Origin: Haloterrigena turkmenica DSM 5511
Lineage (GTDB): Archaea > Halobacteriota > Halobacteria > Halobacteriales > Natrialbaceae
Length of the DNA: 64,000 bases
Assembly: GCF_000025325.1 (NCBI RefSeq)
Contig: NC_013743.1
Coordinates: 1,612,001-1,676,000 of the forward strand
Direction of reading: 5' to 3'
Shown here: positions 33,383 to 41,839 of the stretch, one piece after another
Layout: every line of letters begins with the position of its first letter
Numbering within the stretch: position 1 is the first letter of the stretch
Position numbers and translations under genes: made by a program
Notes under the pieces: generated by a model
Databases searched by the model: none
Told to the model about the DNA's origin: nothing
What the model saw: only the letters and a program-made list of their open reading frames with translations

Positions 33383-34714
33383 ATGGTAGACCTCGTCGTC
33401 GACCTCGCGCGGCTGTTGGGAGCGTTCGTACTGGTCGCCCTGAACGGCTTCTTCGTCGCCGCGGAGTTCGCCTACGTCCGCGTTCGCTCGTCGGCCGTCG
33501 AACGGGCGGTCGCGGAGGGGAAGACCGGGGCGACGCTCCTGCAGGAGGCCGTCGACAACTTAGACGACTACCTCGCGACCACCCAGCTGGGAATTACCCT
33601 CGCCTCGCTGGGGCTGGGGTGGCTGGGCGAACCGGCCGTGGCGGCCCTCCTCGAGCCGGTGCTCGCGCCGGTTCTCCCGGCGAGCCTGCTCCACCTCGTC
33701 GCCTTCATCATCGGATTCAGCTTCATCACGTTCTTGCATGTCGTCTTCGGCGAACTCGCGCCGAAGACGATCTCGATCGCCCAGGCCGAACGCGTCGCAC
33801 TGCTGGTCTCGCCGCTGATGAAGTTCTTCTACTTCATCTTCATCCCCGGGATCATCGTCTTCAACGGGACGGCCAACGCCTTCACGCGACTGATCGGGAT
33901 TCCGCCGGCCTCGGAGACCGACGAGACGCTCTCCGAGGAGGAGATCCTGACCGTCCTGAGCAGGTCCGGGAACGAGGGCCAGATCGACGCGGAGGAGGTC
34001 GAGATGATCGAACAGGTCTTCGAACTCGACGACACGACCGTCCAGGAGGTGATGGTGCCCCGGCCCGACGCCGTGACGATCACCGACGACCTTCCGCTCT
34101 CTGACCTTCGCACGCTGATCCTCGAGGAGGGACACACTCGCTATCCGGTGCTCGACCCCGACGGGGACGATCAGGTGATCGGCTTCGTCGACGCCAAGGA
34201 CGTGCTGCGAGCGGGCGAGTCCGCGGGCGACCTCGCGGACGTGACCGTCGGCGAGGTCACCCGCGAGATGCCCGTCGTGCCGGAGACGACGCCCGTTACC
34301 GATCTCCTGGAGCAGTTTCAGGGAGACCGGGCACAGATGGCCGCGGTGATCGACGAGTGGGGCGTTTTCGAGGGAATCGTCACGGTCGAGGACCTCGTCG
34401 AGCAGATCGTCGGCGACCTCCGCGACGGGTTCGACGCCGACGAGCCCTCGATCGACCGGCGGGGCGACGGTTCCTACGTCGTCGACGGTGCCGTCACCGT
34501 CTCGGACGTCAACGAGCGACTCGACGCCGACTTCGAGTCCGACGAGTTCGGCACGATCGGCGGGCTCGTGCTGGATCGGCTGGGTCGGGCCCCCGACGTC
34601 GGCGACCACGTCGAGGTCGACGGCTACGCGCTCGAGGTCGCCGCCGTCGAGGGCGCACGAATCTCCTCGCTGGTCGTTCGCGAGAACCCGAAGGCGGAGG
34701 AGACGGCCGAATGA
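33383..34714 (+). CDS. CNNM/CorC (HlyC-type) membrane protein with CBS pair
   Basis: This 443-residue protein has an N-terminal CNNM (DUF21) domain (about residues 1-185, LNGFFVAAEFAYVRVRSSAVE, then LATTQLGITLASLGLGWLGEPAVA and HVVFGELAPKTISIAQAERVAL). A CBS pair follows (about 210-335, VMVPRPDAVTITDDLPLSDL and MAAVIDEWGVFEGIVTVEDLVEQIVGD), then the C-terminal CorC_HlyC domain (about 350-430, YVVDGAVTVSDVNERLDADF). The family is linked to magnesium, cobalt or sodium efflux. A purine-rich GGAGGG at 33371-33376 before the ATG at 33383 looks like a Shine-Dalgarno, unlike the leaderless neighbours. Confidence 0.9.
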   Translation: MVDLVVDLARLLGAFVLVALNGFFVAAEFAYVRVRSSAVERAVAEGKTGATLLQEAVDNLDDYLATTQLGITLASLGLGWLGEPAVAALLEPVLAPVLPASLLHLVAFIIGFSFITFLHVVFGELAPKTISIAQAERVALLVSPLMKFFYFIFIPGIIVFNGTANAFTRLIGIPPASETDETLSEEEILTVLSRSGNEGQIDAEEVEMIEQVFELDDTTVQEVMVPRPDAVTITDDLPLSDLRTLILEEGHTRYPVLDPDGDDQVIGFVDAKDVLRAGESAGDLADVTVGEVTREMPVVPETTPVTDLLEQFQGDRAQMAAVIDEWGVFEGIVTVEDLVEQIVGDLRDGFDADEPSIDRRGDGSYVVDGAVTVSDVNERLDADFESDEFGTIGGLVLDRLGRAPDVGDHVEVDGYALEVAAVEGARISSLVVRENPKAEETAE

Positions 34715-34753
34715 GTCGTCAGTCGTCGGTCGAGAAGTCCCGGTTCGGGAATC

Positions 34754-34864
34754 GGGCTGTCAACCTGTCAGGGAACCGTCGAGCGTCACGACGGGGAGAT
34801 CCGGGTCGAGTCCGAGCTCGGTGACGGATCGACGTTCTCCGTCACTCCACCCTCCAGTAGCGAA
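34754..34864 (+). pseudogene. Histidine-kinase C-terminal fragment
   Basis: In the frame beginning GGG at 34754 the DNA reads [20 protein letters not shown] and continues [15 protein letters not shown]. This is the G2 box and last strands of a HATPase_c domain, closely matching the usual GLGLATC.IVERH.GEI.VES..G.GSTF..TLP ending. No start, no N-box, no G1 box and no sensor domain precede it; upstream lies the stop of the CNNM gene at 34714. It is therefore a short relic of a deleted two-component kinase. The frame stays open to 34978 into unrelated sequence. Confidence 0.75.
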
Positions 34865-34925
34865 CCAACGGTATCGATGTCTTACCGATCTATCCGCGCT
34901 TACAGAGCGATTCGATCCGGTGCCA

Positions 34926-36041
34926 TTATCGGGCCGATTTCGCCATTTCCGTCCGTGCCGGCGATTGGTCGACGGTGAGCGCTTCGACCTCCCGCTCGAG
35001 CCTGTCGGCGTACCGGAGTCGGAGCCACTGTGCTCGCCCTCGGGACATCTGAGACGTGTTGCCGAGTTCCGCCGAAATGGGACGATAGGCGGTCGTATCG
35101 AAGCCCATCGTTTCCAGATATCGCCTGACGGCGGGCGCTTCGAGCCCGCGGTCTATGGCCAAACTCACGTACTGCTGCAGCCGATCGAACGCTGGCACCG
35201 AGACGGTCGACGCCGTGACACCAGCGCGTCCACCGATCTCGACTCGCCTATCCGCGACGAGGTTCAGGATGTCCCGGACGTCTTCGACGAGTCGCAGGAT
35301 CTGTCCGGGTAACGCGATGTCCGGCGCCCGCCACTCGATCGTGCCAAACTTCTCGCGCAAGCGAACCGGCGCCCAGATCGAGTCTTCCGGCGTGAAGTGC
35401 GTATCGAACGTCGCCGGTTCGACGCCGAGGCCCAGCGCCTGTCGACGGAAGCGATCGAACGTGGCGTCGATTCGATCGTCCCACTCGGCGACGTCCTCGA
35501 CGTAGGGCCATAACTGGCCGAGCCGGGGATGGTCGCCGTAGCACGCTCGCCGGTAGACGTGGGATCGCGCGCAGGCAGCCACGTTGTGCCCCTGGTCGTA
35601 CGAGGAGCTCGCGACGAGCGCAAACGCCGGATCCAGTGCGGTCAGCAGGTTCAGCTGATCGGTTTCGGCACCCTCGATCTGGTCGACGTGCAGATGTGTG
35701 CCGGCGCAGTGGGTGGCATTGTCGAACGCCTCACCGAGGACCTGTCGCTGAATCCGCGTTCGGGGGCCGTCGCTCGTGCTGACCGAGGCGGCGCCGAGCG
35801 GCGTGCCGAGCGGGACGAGGTGGCGTCCCTCTTCCCGAGCGACCTCGATCACCTCTCGGAGTCTGACGGTGACCTCCTCCCGGAGTTCGGGCACGTCGAT
35901 ACAGGGATCGGTGACGACCTCGAGCATCGGGTCAGCGCTCTCGGCGTGGAGATCATCGATGCGGTCGAGCACCGGCCTCGCTGACGCGAGCGCTCCCGTA
36001 TCGTCGACGGTCCAGTATTCGAGTTCGAGACTGAGTTGCAT
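34926..36041 (-). CDS. Glutamate-cysteine ligase (GCS2) family protein
   Basis: This 371-residue carboxylate-amine ligase begins [20 protein letters not shown]. The GCS2 pattern includes the N-terminal LELEYW, the metal- and substrate-binding [19 protein letters not shown], and [20 protein letters not shown] near the C-terminus. Haloarchaea use gamma-glutamylcysteine as their main thiol, but this LEVEYW-type branch differs from the better-known GshA sequences and may join glutamate to another amine. The ATG at 36041 is chosen because homologues start here; the frame also allows a GTG at 36080. The gene is preceded by a histidine-kinase relic on the other strand and lies next to the methylaspartate cluster. 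Confidence 0.8.
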   Translation of the reverse strand: MQLSLELEYWTVDDTGALASARPVLDRIDDLHAESADPMLEVVTDPCIDVPELREEVTVRLREVIEVAREEGRHLVPLGTPLGAASVSTSDGPRTRIQRQVLGEAFDNATHCAGTHLHVDQIEGAETDQLNLLTALDPAFALVASSSYDQGHNVAACARSHVYRRACYGDHPRLGQLWPYVEDVAEWDDRIDATFDRFRRQALGLGVEPATFDTHFTPEDSIWAPVRLREKFGTIEWRAPDIALPGQILRLVEDVRDILNLVADRRVEIGGRAGVTASTVSVPAFDRLQQYVSLAIDRGLEAPAVRRYLETMGFDTTAYRPISAELGNTSQMSRGRAQWLRLRYADRLEREVEALTVDQSPARTEMAKSAR

Positions 36042-36296
36042 GGTATCGATGGTGTGCCGCACATCGGGGTTTCGTTTCACAACGTCGCCGACGCGGGATC
36101 GGTCCCGAAAATCGTCAGTCGATCGTATCTACTCTAGTCGGCTGAACGCGAAGACGTGACCGCCGAAGTACGTAGGTCGGACGCCGCTACGTCGTGAATA
36201 CGGTCGAGTCAACATCGGCGAGAATACGAGTCGAAACCGATGTACTGAGAGCGCGAATCGACGCCCGGTCTCGAGGCGCGAGTGCCGTGAGAGCGC

Positions 36297-37340
36297 CTAC
36301 TCGTAGGACAGTTCGAGTTCGAGCGTGCGCTCGAGCAGTTCGTCGTCGTAGTATTCTTCGGTCTGGCCGGAGCGCATCTCGTGGATCGCGCAGACCTGTT
36401 CGACGGTGTTCACGAAGTTCTTGAACGTCGCCTCGTCGACCATCTGACCGTCGAGCGTGACCGCGCCGGTGCCCTCGCGCTTGGCCTCGTTGAACCGCTC
36501 GATCTTGCTCACGTCGCGCTCGAGTTCGTCGGGCGTCGGCATGTGGATAGTGTTGGCCTGGATCGTCTGCTTGGGGTACAGCGACCAGGAGCCGTCGAGG
36601 CCGAGCCGGGCCTCGTGTTCGACCTGATCCGCGTACTCGTCGGCGTTGTAGTAGGTCAGCCCGGCGCGTTCCTTGAACAGGTCGTCGAAGGGACCGCCGA
36701 TCGAGACGAGGCCGGCGGCGCTGGCCTCGTTGGACATCGCCTCGAGAAGGCCGTCCCAGCGCGGCCGGCCGTCGCCGAGGTCGCGGCCGCCGAGTTCAGC
36801 GGTGTAGTCGACGGGGCCGAAGACGAGCCCGGTGAGTCGGGAGTCCTCGCCGAACTGGGCGATCTCGCGTAAGTCCGAACGGGCGCGGCCGGTCTCGACG
36901 ATGATCGAGAGGCCGATCGAGCCGTCGTCGTAGCCGTGTTCGGCCTCGGCCTCGGCGACGGCCTCGGCGGCGCGCCGGACGTCCTCAAGACGGCCGACCT
37001 TGGGGACGACGACGCCGTCGATTTCGTCGCCGATCTCCGCGACGAGGCGGTCGATCTGGGCCCGTCCCTTCTCGCGGTACTCCGCGTCCTCGTAGCTCCA
37101 CTCGACGCGGGGCCAGATCTCGCCGGGGAAGTCGTGTTCGGGCACGTTCTCGATGGTGTTCTCGAGGCCCTCCGCTTTCATGTTCGGCGCAGTGCCGTCC
37201 TCCATGTCGGGGACGAGCCAGTCGGGCGCCTGGAACCCCTCCGCGGTGAGCGCGGAGACGAGGTACTTCGCCGAGTCGTCTTTCGGAACGGCGGCCGGTG
37301 CGGTCTGGAAGGTTCGACAGAGTCGGATGTCGTCGGTCAT
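36297..37340 (-). CDS. CitE-type lyase, L-malyl-CoA/beta-methylmalyl-CoA lyase
   Basis: This 347-residue HpcH/HpaI-CitE superfamily protein begins MTDDIRLCRTFQTAPAAVPK. Family features are DWLVPDMEDGTAPNMK (acidic metal ligand), PRVEW, GVVVPKVGRLEDV, IVETGRARSDLREIAQFG, GPVDYTAELGG and the late KQTIQANTIHMPTPDELERD. In the methylaspartate cycle the enzyme splits beta-methylmalyl-CoA into propionyl-CoA and glyoxylate. The haloarchaeal malate synthase is a related paralogue, but the position after mesaconyl-CoA hydratase favours the lyase. It is the last gene of the mam-mal-mch operon, after a 117-base gap with a tandem repeat. Confidence 0.87.
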   Translation of the reverse strand: MTDDIRLCRTFQTAPAAVPKDDSAKYLVSALTAEGFQAPDWLVPDMEDGTAPNMKAEGLENTIENVPEHDFPGEIWPRVEWSYEDAEYREKGRAQIDRLVAEIGDEIDGVVVPKVGRLEDVRRAAEAVAEAEAEHGYDDGSIGLSIIVETGRARSDLREIAQFGEDSRLTGLVFGPVDYTAELGGRDLGDGRPRWDGLLEAMSNEASAAGLVSIGGPFDDLFKERAGLTYYNADEYADQVEHEARLGLDGSWSLYPKQTIQANTIHMPTPDELERDVSKIERFNEAKREGTGAVTLDGQMVDEATFKNFVNTVEQVCAIHEMRSGQTEEYYDDELLERTLELELSYE

Positions 37341-37362
37341 GTGTCTGGATCTGGGTGGATCT

Positions 37363-37452
37363 GCGGTCGGTATCGGTTGGTTGCGGTCGACAGCGGTCGG
37401 TATCGGTCGTTGGCAGTCGGTATCGATCGTTCGCGGTCGGTTCCCTGTTCAG
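37363..37452. repeat. 20-base tandem repeat between lyase and hydratase genes
   Basis: Units of 20 bases start at 37363, 37393, 37413 and 37433 with a half unit at 37383-37392. The core is GCGGTCGGTATCGGTNGTTN, with GCAGTCGGTATCGATCGTTC as the most divergent full copy. The array fills most of the 117-base spacer inside the operon. On the transcribed strand it would read as repeated ACCGATACCGACCGC. It could be a protein-binding array, an RNA element tuning lyase expression, or slippage product. Confidence 0.75.
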
Positions 37453-37457
37453 TCTGA

Positions 37458-38528
37458 TCAGCCGGAGCGCTTCCGGATCTCCGCGGTTCGCGTGCCGGAG
37501 TAGACGGGTTCGTCGTCCTGGTTGAACGCGATGTGCTCGAATTGGACGGTGCCCGCCTCGTCGCTCGAGGCAGTATCTTCGGCCTCGAGCACGCGCGTGA
37601 ACGCGTAGACGGTGTCACCGACCGCGACGAACGTGTGGAAAGATTCGTTGTCGAAACCGACCTCGCGCCAGGTCTCTTCGTCCGAGCGGGCGTGACCCAG
37701 CGCGGTCGAGCGGGTCACGTCGCCGTAGGTGACGATGTCGCCTGACGGCGAGTCGCTCATCACGTCGACGTTGTGGTGTTGTTTGGCCGTGTTGAGGGTC
37801 GCGAGGGGAAGGGAGGCGACGGTGACGTCGTCCTGCGTGCGGCCGCGCTCGTGGCGGTAGGCGACGGCCGCGTTCTCGTCGTCGGCCTCCTCGAGCGCTT
37901 CCACGAAGTCCTCGAAGTAATCGCCCTCGGGAGCGACGAACTCCTCGGGGAGGTCGGGACCGTCGTCTTCGCTCTCCTCGGCGGCCGCGGCACTGCCACT
38001 ACCGTCCGTCGCCACGGGCTCGCGCCGCGGGATCATGTTCGTCCGCTCGTAGGAGCAGAGCACTTCGCCGGTCTCGGCGTCCGTCCCGCGAGTGCGCCAG
38101 GAGACGATGCCGTACTCCGGCCGGGAACTCGAGATCGCGCAGTTGACGACCTCGCTCTCGACGTGGAGTTCGGCGCCCGCGTAGACGGGCGTGCCGGGGA
38201 ACCGGACGTCGGTGCGCCCGAGGAAGTAGCCGCCCTTCTCGCTCAGATCCTCGACGGTGATCCCGAGCGTTGCGGCGGTGAGGTAGTCCGGATGGATCGG
38301 CGGCTCGTCGAAGCCGCGGGCTTCGGCGGCGTCGGTCCGCCAGTAGGCGGGATCGTGGTTGAGCGTCTGGCTCATCCACTGCTCGTTGCCGAACCGCGTG
38401 AGGGTGAGGCCGGGATCGTGTTCGATGACATCCCCCTCTTCGAAGTCCTCGAAGCAGTTTCCCTTCTCCCTGGTCTCGGCCTGCTCGAGCGCCCGTGCGA
38501 ACGTGTCTGGGTCGGTCCACTCAGTCAT
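37458..38528 (-). CDS. mch: Mesaconyl-CoA hydratase (double MaoC domain)
   Basis: This enzyme hydrates mesaconyl-CoA to beta-methylmalyl-CoA in the methylaspartate cycle. The 356-residue protein has two hot-dog domains: an N-terminal MaoC-like half (EDFEEGDVIEHDPGLTLTRFGNEQWMSQTLNHDPAYW, residues about 22-65) and a C-terminal half (AKQHHNVDVMSDSPSGDIVTYGDVTRSTALGHARSDE, about 255-300). An acidic linker rich in Glu and Asp separates them (about 170-195). The length and the NHDPAYW block fit archaeal Mch. It overlaps the end of mal by eight bases. Confidence 0.9.
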   Translation of the reverse strand: MTEWTDPDTFARALEQAETREKGNCFEDFEEGDVIEHDPGLTLTRFGNEQWMSQTLNHDPAYWRTDAAEARGFDEPPIHPDYLTAATLGITVEDLSEKGGYFLGRTDVRFPGTPVYAGAELHVESEVVNCAISSSRPEYGIVSWRTRGTDAETGEVLCSYERTNMIPRREPVATDGSGSAAAAEESEDDGPDLPEEFVAPEGDYFEDFVEALEEADDENAAVAYRHERGRTQDDVTVASLPLATLNTAKQHHNVDVMSDSPSGDIVTYGDVTRSTALGHARSDEETWREVGFDNESFHTFVAVGDTVYAFTRVLEAEDTASSDEAGTVQFEHIAFNQDDEPVYSGTRTAEIRKRSG

Positions 38529-39804
38529 CTGCGGTCACCTCGTCCGTCTCGCTCCCGGGCCGTCGCTGTTGGCGATTCCGTCGTGCGATCGTCCGTCGCA
38601 TCTCGTTTTCGACGATCATGTAGCCCTCGTCGAAGCCCATCCCGGGCTTGGCCAGCACCTGCGCAGCGTTCGTCGCGAGCGCGACGTGGGCGCAGGCCCG
38701 CGCGGAGGTCTCCGTCTCGTTGCAGGTCCCGCCGAGGTAGGCGCGGGTCTCGGTCCCCTCGCAGTAGCGAACCGCCTGTCCGCTGCGATGGATGCCGCCG
38801 AGATCGGGGGTCTTGACCTGCACGAGGTCCGCGGCCTCGGCGTCGACGAACGCCCGCACGTCCTCGAAGGTGTTACACCACTCGTCGGCGACGATATCGA
38901 CCCCGACGCCGGCGTCCGCGAGCCCCTCGCGGAGCTCGACCATCGCCGCGATCTGGTCTTCGCGGTTGCCGACGTCCATCGGTCCCTCGATCTGGATCGG
39001 GTACGGTGCGGCCGCGTCCTCGAGGTCAGCGAAGTAGTCGACCACCTCGTCGCGGTCGTAGGGCGCGCCGAAGACCTCCCCGATCATCCCGTAGACGTCG
39101 ATGTGGAACCGGGGCTCGTAGCCGTCCGGTCCGAGTTCCTGTGAGCGCCCGGTGAGCCACTCCACGTACTCGAGCAGCGTCTCGCCGTTCTCGCCGATCT
39201 TCTCGACGCTGTTGATGAGCGCGTGGGGCAGGACCGGGACGCCCTTGACGAACATCTTCTCGGTGTTGTTGTAGCGGTCGTCGCCGGACTGGCCGAAGAC
39301 GGGCACCGGCTCCGTCGCGGGCTCGGTGCCCAAGGCGTCGGCCAGCACGTCCGTTCGCGTGGTGTGCTGCGCTTCGGCGGCCGCGGACAGCAGGGCCTGC
39401 GAGACGCCGTAGCGGATCGCCGTGTGGAGCCGGTCGCCGTCTACGTGCATGTTCTCGAGCGTCTCCGCATTCTCGAGGAAGTCGGTCGCGTCCCGTCCCT
39501 CGAGTTCGTCGGCGACGGGGCCCTCGATGACGGGGGCGTACTCGTCGGCCTGAAAGAGCGGATCGCGTCCGCCAGCGCCGGAGTACTGGACTGCGGCGCA
39601 GTCGCCCCGAACCACGGTGCCGTCGGCGAGTTCGATGTCGACGATGATCGTCTCGCCGGCCTGACGAATCTCGTCGAAGCCGTCGGTGACGGGCTCGCCC
39701 TCGTAGGTGAACCCGTCCTGCTGTGCGCCTCGCTTGATCGCGCGCTGGTCGTCGAAGAAGAACCCGGAATAGCCGGGCGTCGCGTGAATGCCTGTGAGTT
39801 CCAT
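38521..39804 (-). CDS. mal: Methylaspartate ammonia-lyase
   Basis: Mal deaminates threo-3-methylaspartate to mesaconate. The 427-residue protein is an enolase-superfamily member: an N-terminal capping domain beginning MELTGIHATPGYSGFFFDDQ and a TIM-barrel domain. Catalytic elements are the histidine in RFHIDVYGMIGEVFG, the metal-ligand Asp/Glu residues (IQIEGPMDVGNREDQ and IVADEWCNTFED) and the catalytic lysine in LVQVKTPDLGGIHRS. A halophile-type charged tail follows the barrel (RNRQQRRPGSETDEVTADD). The ATG at 39804 lies one base after the stop of the mutase E gene. Confidence 0.95.
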   Translation of the reverse strand: MELTGIHATPGYSGFFFDDQRAIKRGAQQDGFTYEGEPVTDGFDEIRQAGETIIVDIELADGTVVRGDCAAVQYSGAGGRDPLFQADEYAPVIEGPVADELEGRDATDFLENAETLENMHVDGDRLHTAIRYGVSQALLSAAAEAQHTTRTDVLADALGTEPATEPVPVFGQSGDDRYNNTEKMFVKGVPVLPHALINSVEKIGENGETLLEYVEWLTGRSQELGPDGYEPRFHIDVYGMIGEVFGAPYDRDEVVDYFADLEDAAAPYPIQIEGPMDVGNREDQIAAMVELREGLADAGVGVDIVADEWCNTFEDVRAFVDAEAADLVQVKTPDLGGIHRSGQAVRYCEGTETRAYLGGTCNETETSARACAHVALATNAAQVLAKPGMGFDEGYMIVENEMRRTIARRNRQQRRPGSETDEVTADD

Positions 39805-39805
39805 G

Positions 39806-41245
39806 TTAGACGTCACCCGTTGACTGCGGTCGGCCGATGAGCTTGCCGTCGCTGATCGCGTCAACGTCGTCCGCGACCATGCGGAACGACTGTTTGCGGC
39901 CCTCGGTGTCGGCCCGGCGCGAGAGCCGCGCCTTGTGGATCTCCTTGATGTCGTCGTCCATCTCGAGGTCGGCCCACTCGAAGATGCGGACGCGACCGTC
40001 GTCGTCCCGCGCGGGGAGGACGGCGCCCTTCGCGCTATCGCTGGGGGCGAAGGGCACGTCAAGCGCGCCGGAGTCGAAGGCCTCGATCGTGCCCTGAACG
40101 ACGTCGCCGTCGCCGTGCTCGAAGATGGTGTCCATCAGACACCGCGTTTCGCGCTCGATCAAGTCCTGTTCCTCCGCGATGCCGTCGATGTCGATCTGTT
40201 GCTCGATGGCCATGTCGATGACCTGCCGCGTGGTGCGCAGGCCGGCGGAGTTGGCCTCTTTGGTCGGCACGCCCTGAAACTCCTGTGGGGACTTGGTGAT
40301 CACCTTGTCCGGCTGGGCGATGGCGGCGGTCATCCCGCCGAGGCCGATCACGCCGTTGGCGCGGGCCTCGTCCGGCGGGAACCCGCCCATCCACTCGTGG
40401 AAGACCGTCGTGACGACGACCTCGTCGGGGAGGTACTCGTTGCCCAGCTTCTTCAGCGCGTTCAGGGCGGCGACGTCCTGGACGACGTTGCCGACCTGCC
40501 CGTAGCCGAGCGTGATCGACCGGACGCCCTGCGTGGCCGCGAGCTGGCCCTCGACGATCATGATCGCGATGGCGATCGACGGCGGGACGAGGGTGCCGGT
40601 GAGGGGGCCAAAGGGCTCGCGGTTGATGCGAACGCCGCGTTCGGTGTAGGCGCCCGCCAGCCGGTCGACGAACTGCCACTTCTCGATGGTCTCCTCGAGG
40701 CCGTGGCGTTTCGTATAGGGGATGTTGTACGAAATCGGGCCGCCCTCGAAGCTCTGGAAGCCGCCGGCGAAGGTGATCGCGGCCAGCAGCCGGGCGTCGG
40801 GCGTCCCGTGACGGACCTCGATCGGCGCGTCGATCGAGTCGATCAGCTCGCGGCAGCCGTCGACGCCGTGGTTGACCGCCGGAAACCCGTTGAGGGTGTC
40901 TTCGCCGGTCTCGCGGGCCTTCTCGAGGCCCTCTTGGGCCTTCCCGTACTCGTTGTCGCGCGTGTACGAGTCGATAGTCGTCGGCAGGAGGTCCGCCTGC
41001 CCCTCCCGGTGGAGGTACTCGAGGAGTTCGATCTGGTCGTCGAGCCGGGGGACGCCGGCCCGTGGTTGGAGGAGCGGTTTGTCGGCCGACTCGAGGACGT
41101 CCGCGAATCGCTTGCCGTCGGGCAGCGACTCGTGGTAGGCGATAGCGTCCTCGAAGTCGACCGCTTCGCCCGTCGACCAGTTCGATCGGATTTCTTCGTC
41201 GATACGCCGTAGCTCGTCGGCGGGAATGCGTTCGTCTCGTATCAT
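39806..41245 (-). CDS. mamB: Glutamate mutase (methylaspartate mutase) E subunit
   Basis: This is the catalytic TIM-barrel subunit of adenosylcobalamin-dependent glutamate mutase, which converts L-glutamate to threo-3-methylaspartate. The 479-residue length is standard. Family blocks are LLQPRAGVPRLDDQIELLEYL, PAVNHGVDGCRELID, PIEVRHGTPDARLLAAITFAGGFQSFEGGPISYNIPYTK, LVPPSIAIAIMIVEGQLAATQGVRSITLGYGQVGN and TVFHEWMGGFP. The start is ATG at 41245, directly after the stop of the S subunit gene. The cofactor-binding partner is the adjacent mamA product. Confidence 0.95.
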   Translation of the reverse strand: MIRDERIPADELRRIDEEIRSNWSTGEAVDFEDAIAYHESLPDGKRFADVLESADKPLLQPRAGVPRLDDQIELLEYLHREGQADLLPTTIDSYTRDNEYGKAQEGLEKARETGEDTLNGFPAVNHGVDGCRELIDSIDAPIEVRHGTPDARLLAAITFAGGFQSFEGGPISYNIPYTKRHGLEETIEKWQFVDRLAGAYTERGVRINREPFGPLTGTLVPPSIAIAIMIVEGQLAATQGVRSITLGYGQVGNVVQDVAALNALKKLGNEYLPDEVVVTTVFHEWMGGFPPDEARANGVIGLGGMTAAIAQPDKVITKSPQEFQGVPTKEANSAGLRTTRQVIDMAIEQQIDIDGIAEEQDLIERETRCLMDTIFEHGDGDVVQGTIEAFDSGALDVPFAPSDSAKGAVLPARDDDGRVRIFEWADLEMDDDIKEIHKARLSRRADTEGRKQSFRMVADDVDAISDGKLIGRPQSTGDV

Positions 41246-41686
41246 CTAGGAACTGATGGTAGCCCGTTCGGACTCGGTCGGTCTGATCTGCAGGTCCTCC
41301 CGCAGCGCCGCGATCGCGTCTTCGGGATCCGTCTCGGAGTCGAAGACTCGATCGAAGCCGAGCTTCCGGAAGGTGCGCCGGGTCCGCTCGAACTCGTCCT
41401 GACCGACGGCGAGGTTGCCACCGATGTAGGTGACGGCGTCGACCCCGGCGTCCTCGAGGACCTCGTGGAATCCCTGGCAGTCCTGCTCGGCGTGGCCGTA
41501 GAGCGAGGAGACCAGTACGGCCTCAGCGTCGTGTGCTACGGCTGCCTCGGCGAACTCCTCCTGGGAGGTCTGGACGCCGAGGTTGATCACGTCGAAGCCC
41601 GCTGCGCTGAAGGCCTGTTCGAGGATTGTGATTCCAACGACGTGGGCGTCGGAGCCGATCACGCCGAGGACGACCGTTTGGGACAT
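41246..41686 (-). CDS. mamA: Glutamate mutase S (cobalamin-binding) subunit
   Basis: This 146-residue B12-binding Rossmann-like subunit begins MSQTVVLGVIGSDAHVVGIT. The base-off/His-on motif DxHxxG is Asp13-Ala-His15-Val-Val-Gly18. Later blocks VSSLYGHAEQDCQGFHEVLED and TYIGGNLAVGQDEFE match the (S/T)xL and GG elements that hold the nucleotide tail. It is the first gene of the operon mamA-mamB-mal-mch-lyase. The ATG at 41686 is supported by CTTTATAG on the minus strand (41713-41720), 27-34 bases upstream. Confidence 0.95.
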   Translation of the reverse strand: MSQTVVLGVIGSDAHVVGITILEQAFSAAGFDVINLGVQTSQEEFAEAAVAHDAEAVLVSSLYGHAEQDCQGFHEVLEDAGVDAVTYIGGNLAVGQDEFERTRRTFRKLGFDRVFDSETDPEDAIAALREDLQIRPTESERATISS

Positions 41687-41712
41687 CGTATGAAGAACCA
41701 TGAGGAACTGCA

Positions 41713-41813
41713 CTATAAAGTTAATGATCTTCCATGATAATACACCTTAACCGTCCTAATAGCGTCCCTATGTGACTGTGGCACAATGTACATGATCGAT
41801 GATAAGGTTTAGG
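41713..41813. promoter_or_regulatory. Divergent promoters of mamA operon and CoA-transferase gene
   Basis: CTTTATAG (minus, 41713-41720) is placed for a near-leaderless mamA message, and AAGGTTTAGG (plus, 41804-41813) for the CoA-transferase ATG at 41840. About 85 bases separate the two TATA elements. This central part is AT-rich and contains two CATGAT words (41733-41738 and 41791-41796). The arrangement would let one regulator control the whole pathway. Confidence 0.5.
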
Positions 41814-41839
41814 TGCCGCCCTGAAAAAGGGTCCGGTAC

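Noticed and set aside
33183-33389. Small plus-strand frame upstream of the CNNM gene.
   Set aside because: It is basic and low-complexity, has no promoter, and overlaps the Shine-Dalgarno and start of the CNNM gene.
32031-34714. A single 910-codon frame covering the AI-2E and CNNM genes (from 31982).
   Set aside because: Its first part is the wrong frame of the AI-2E gene, producing arginine-rich noise. Only the segment from 33383 is a real protein.
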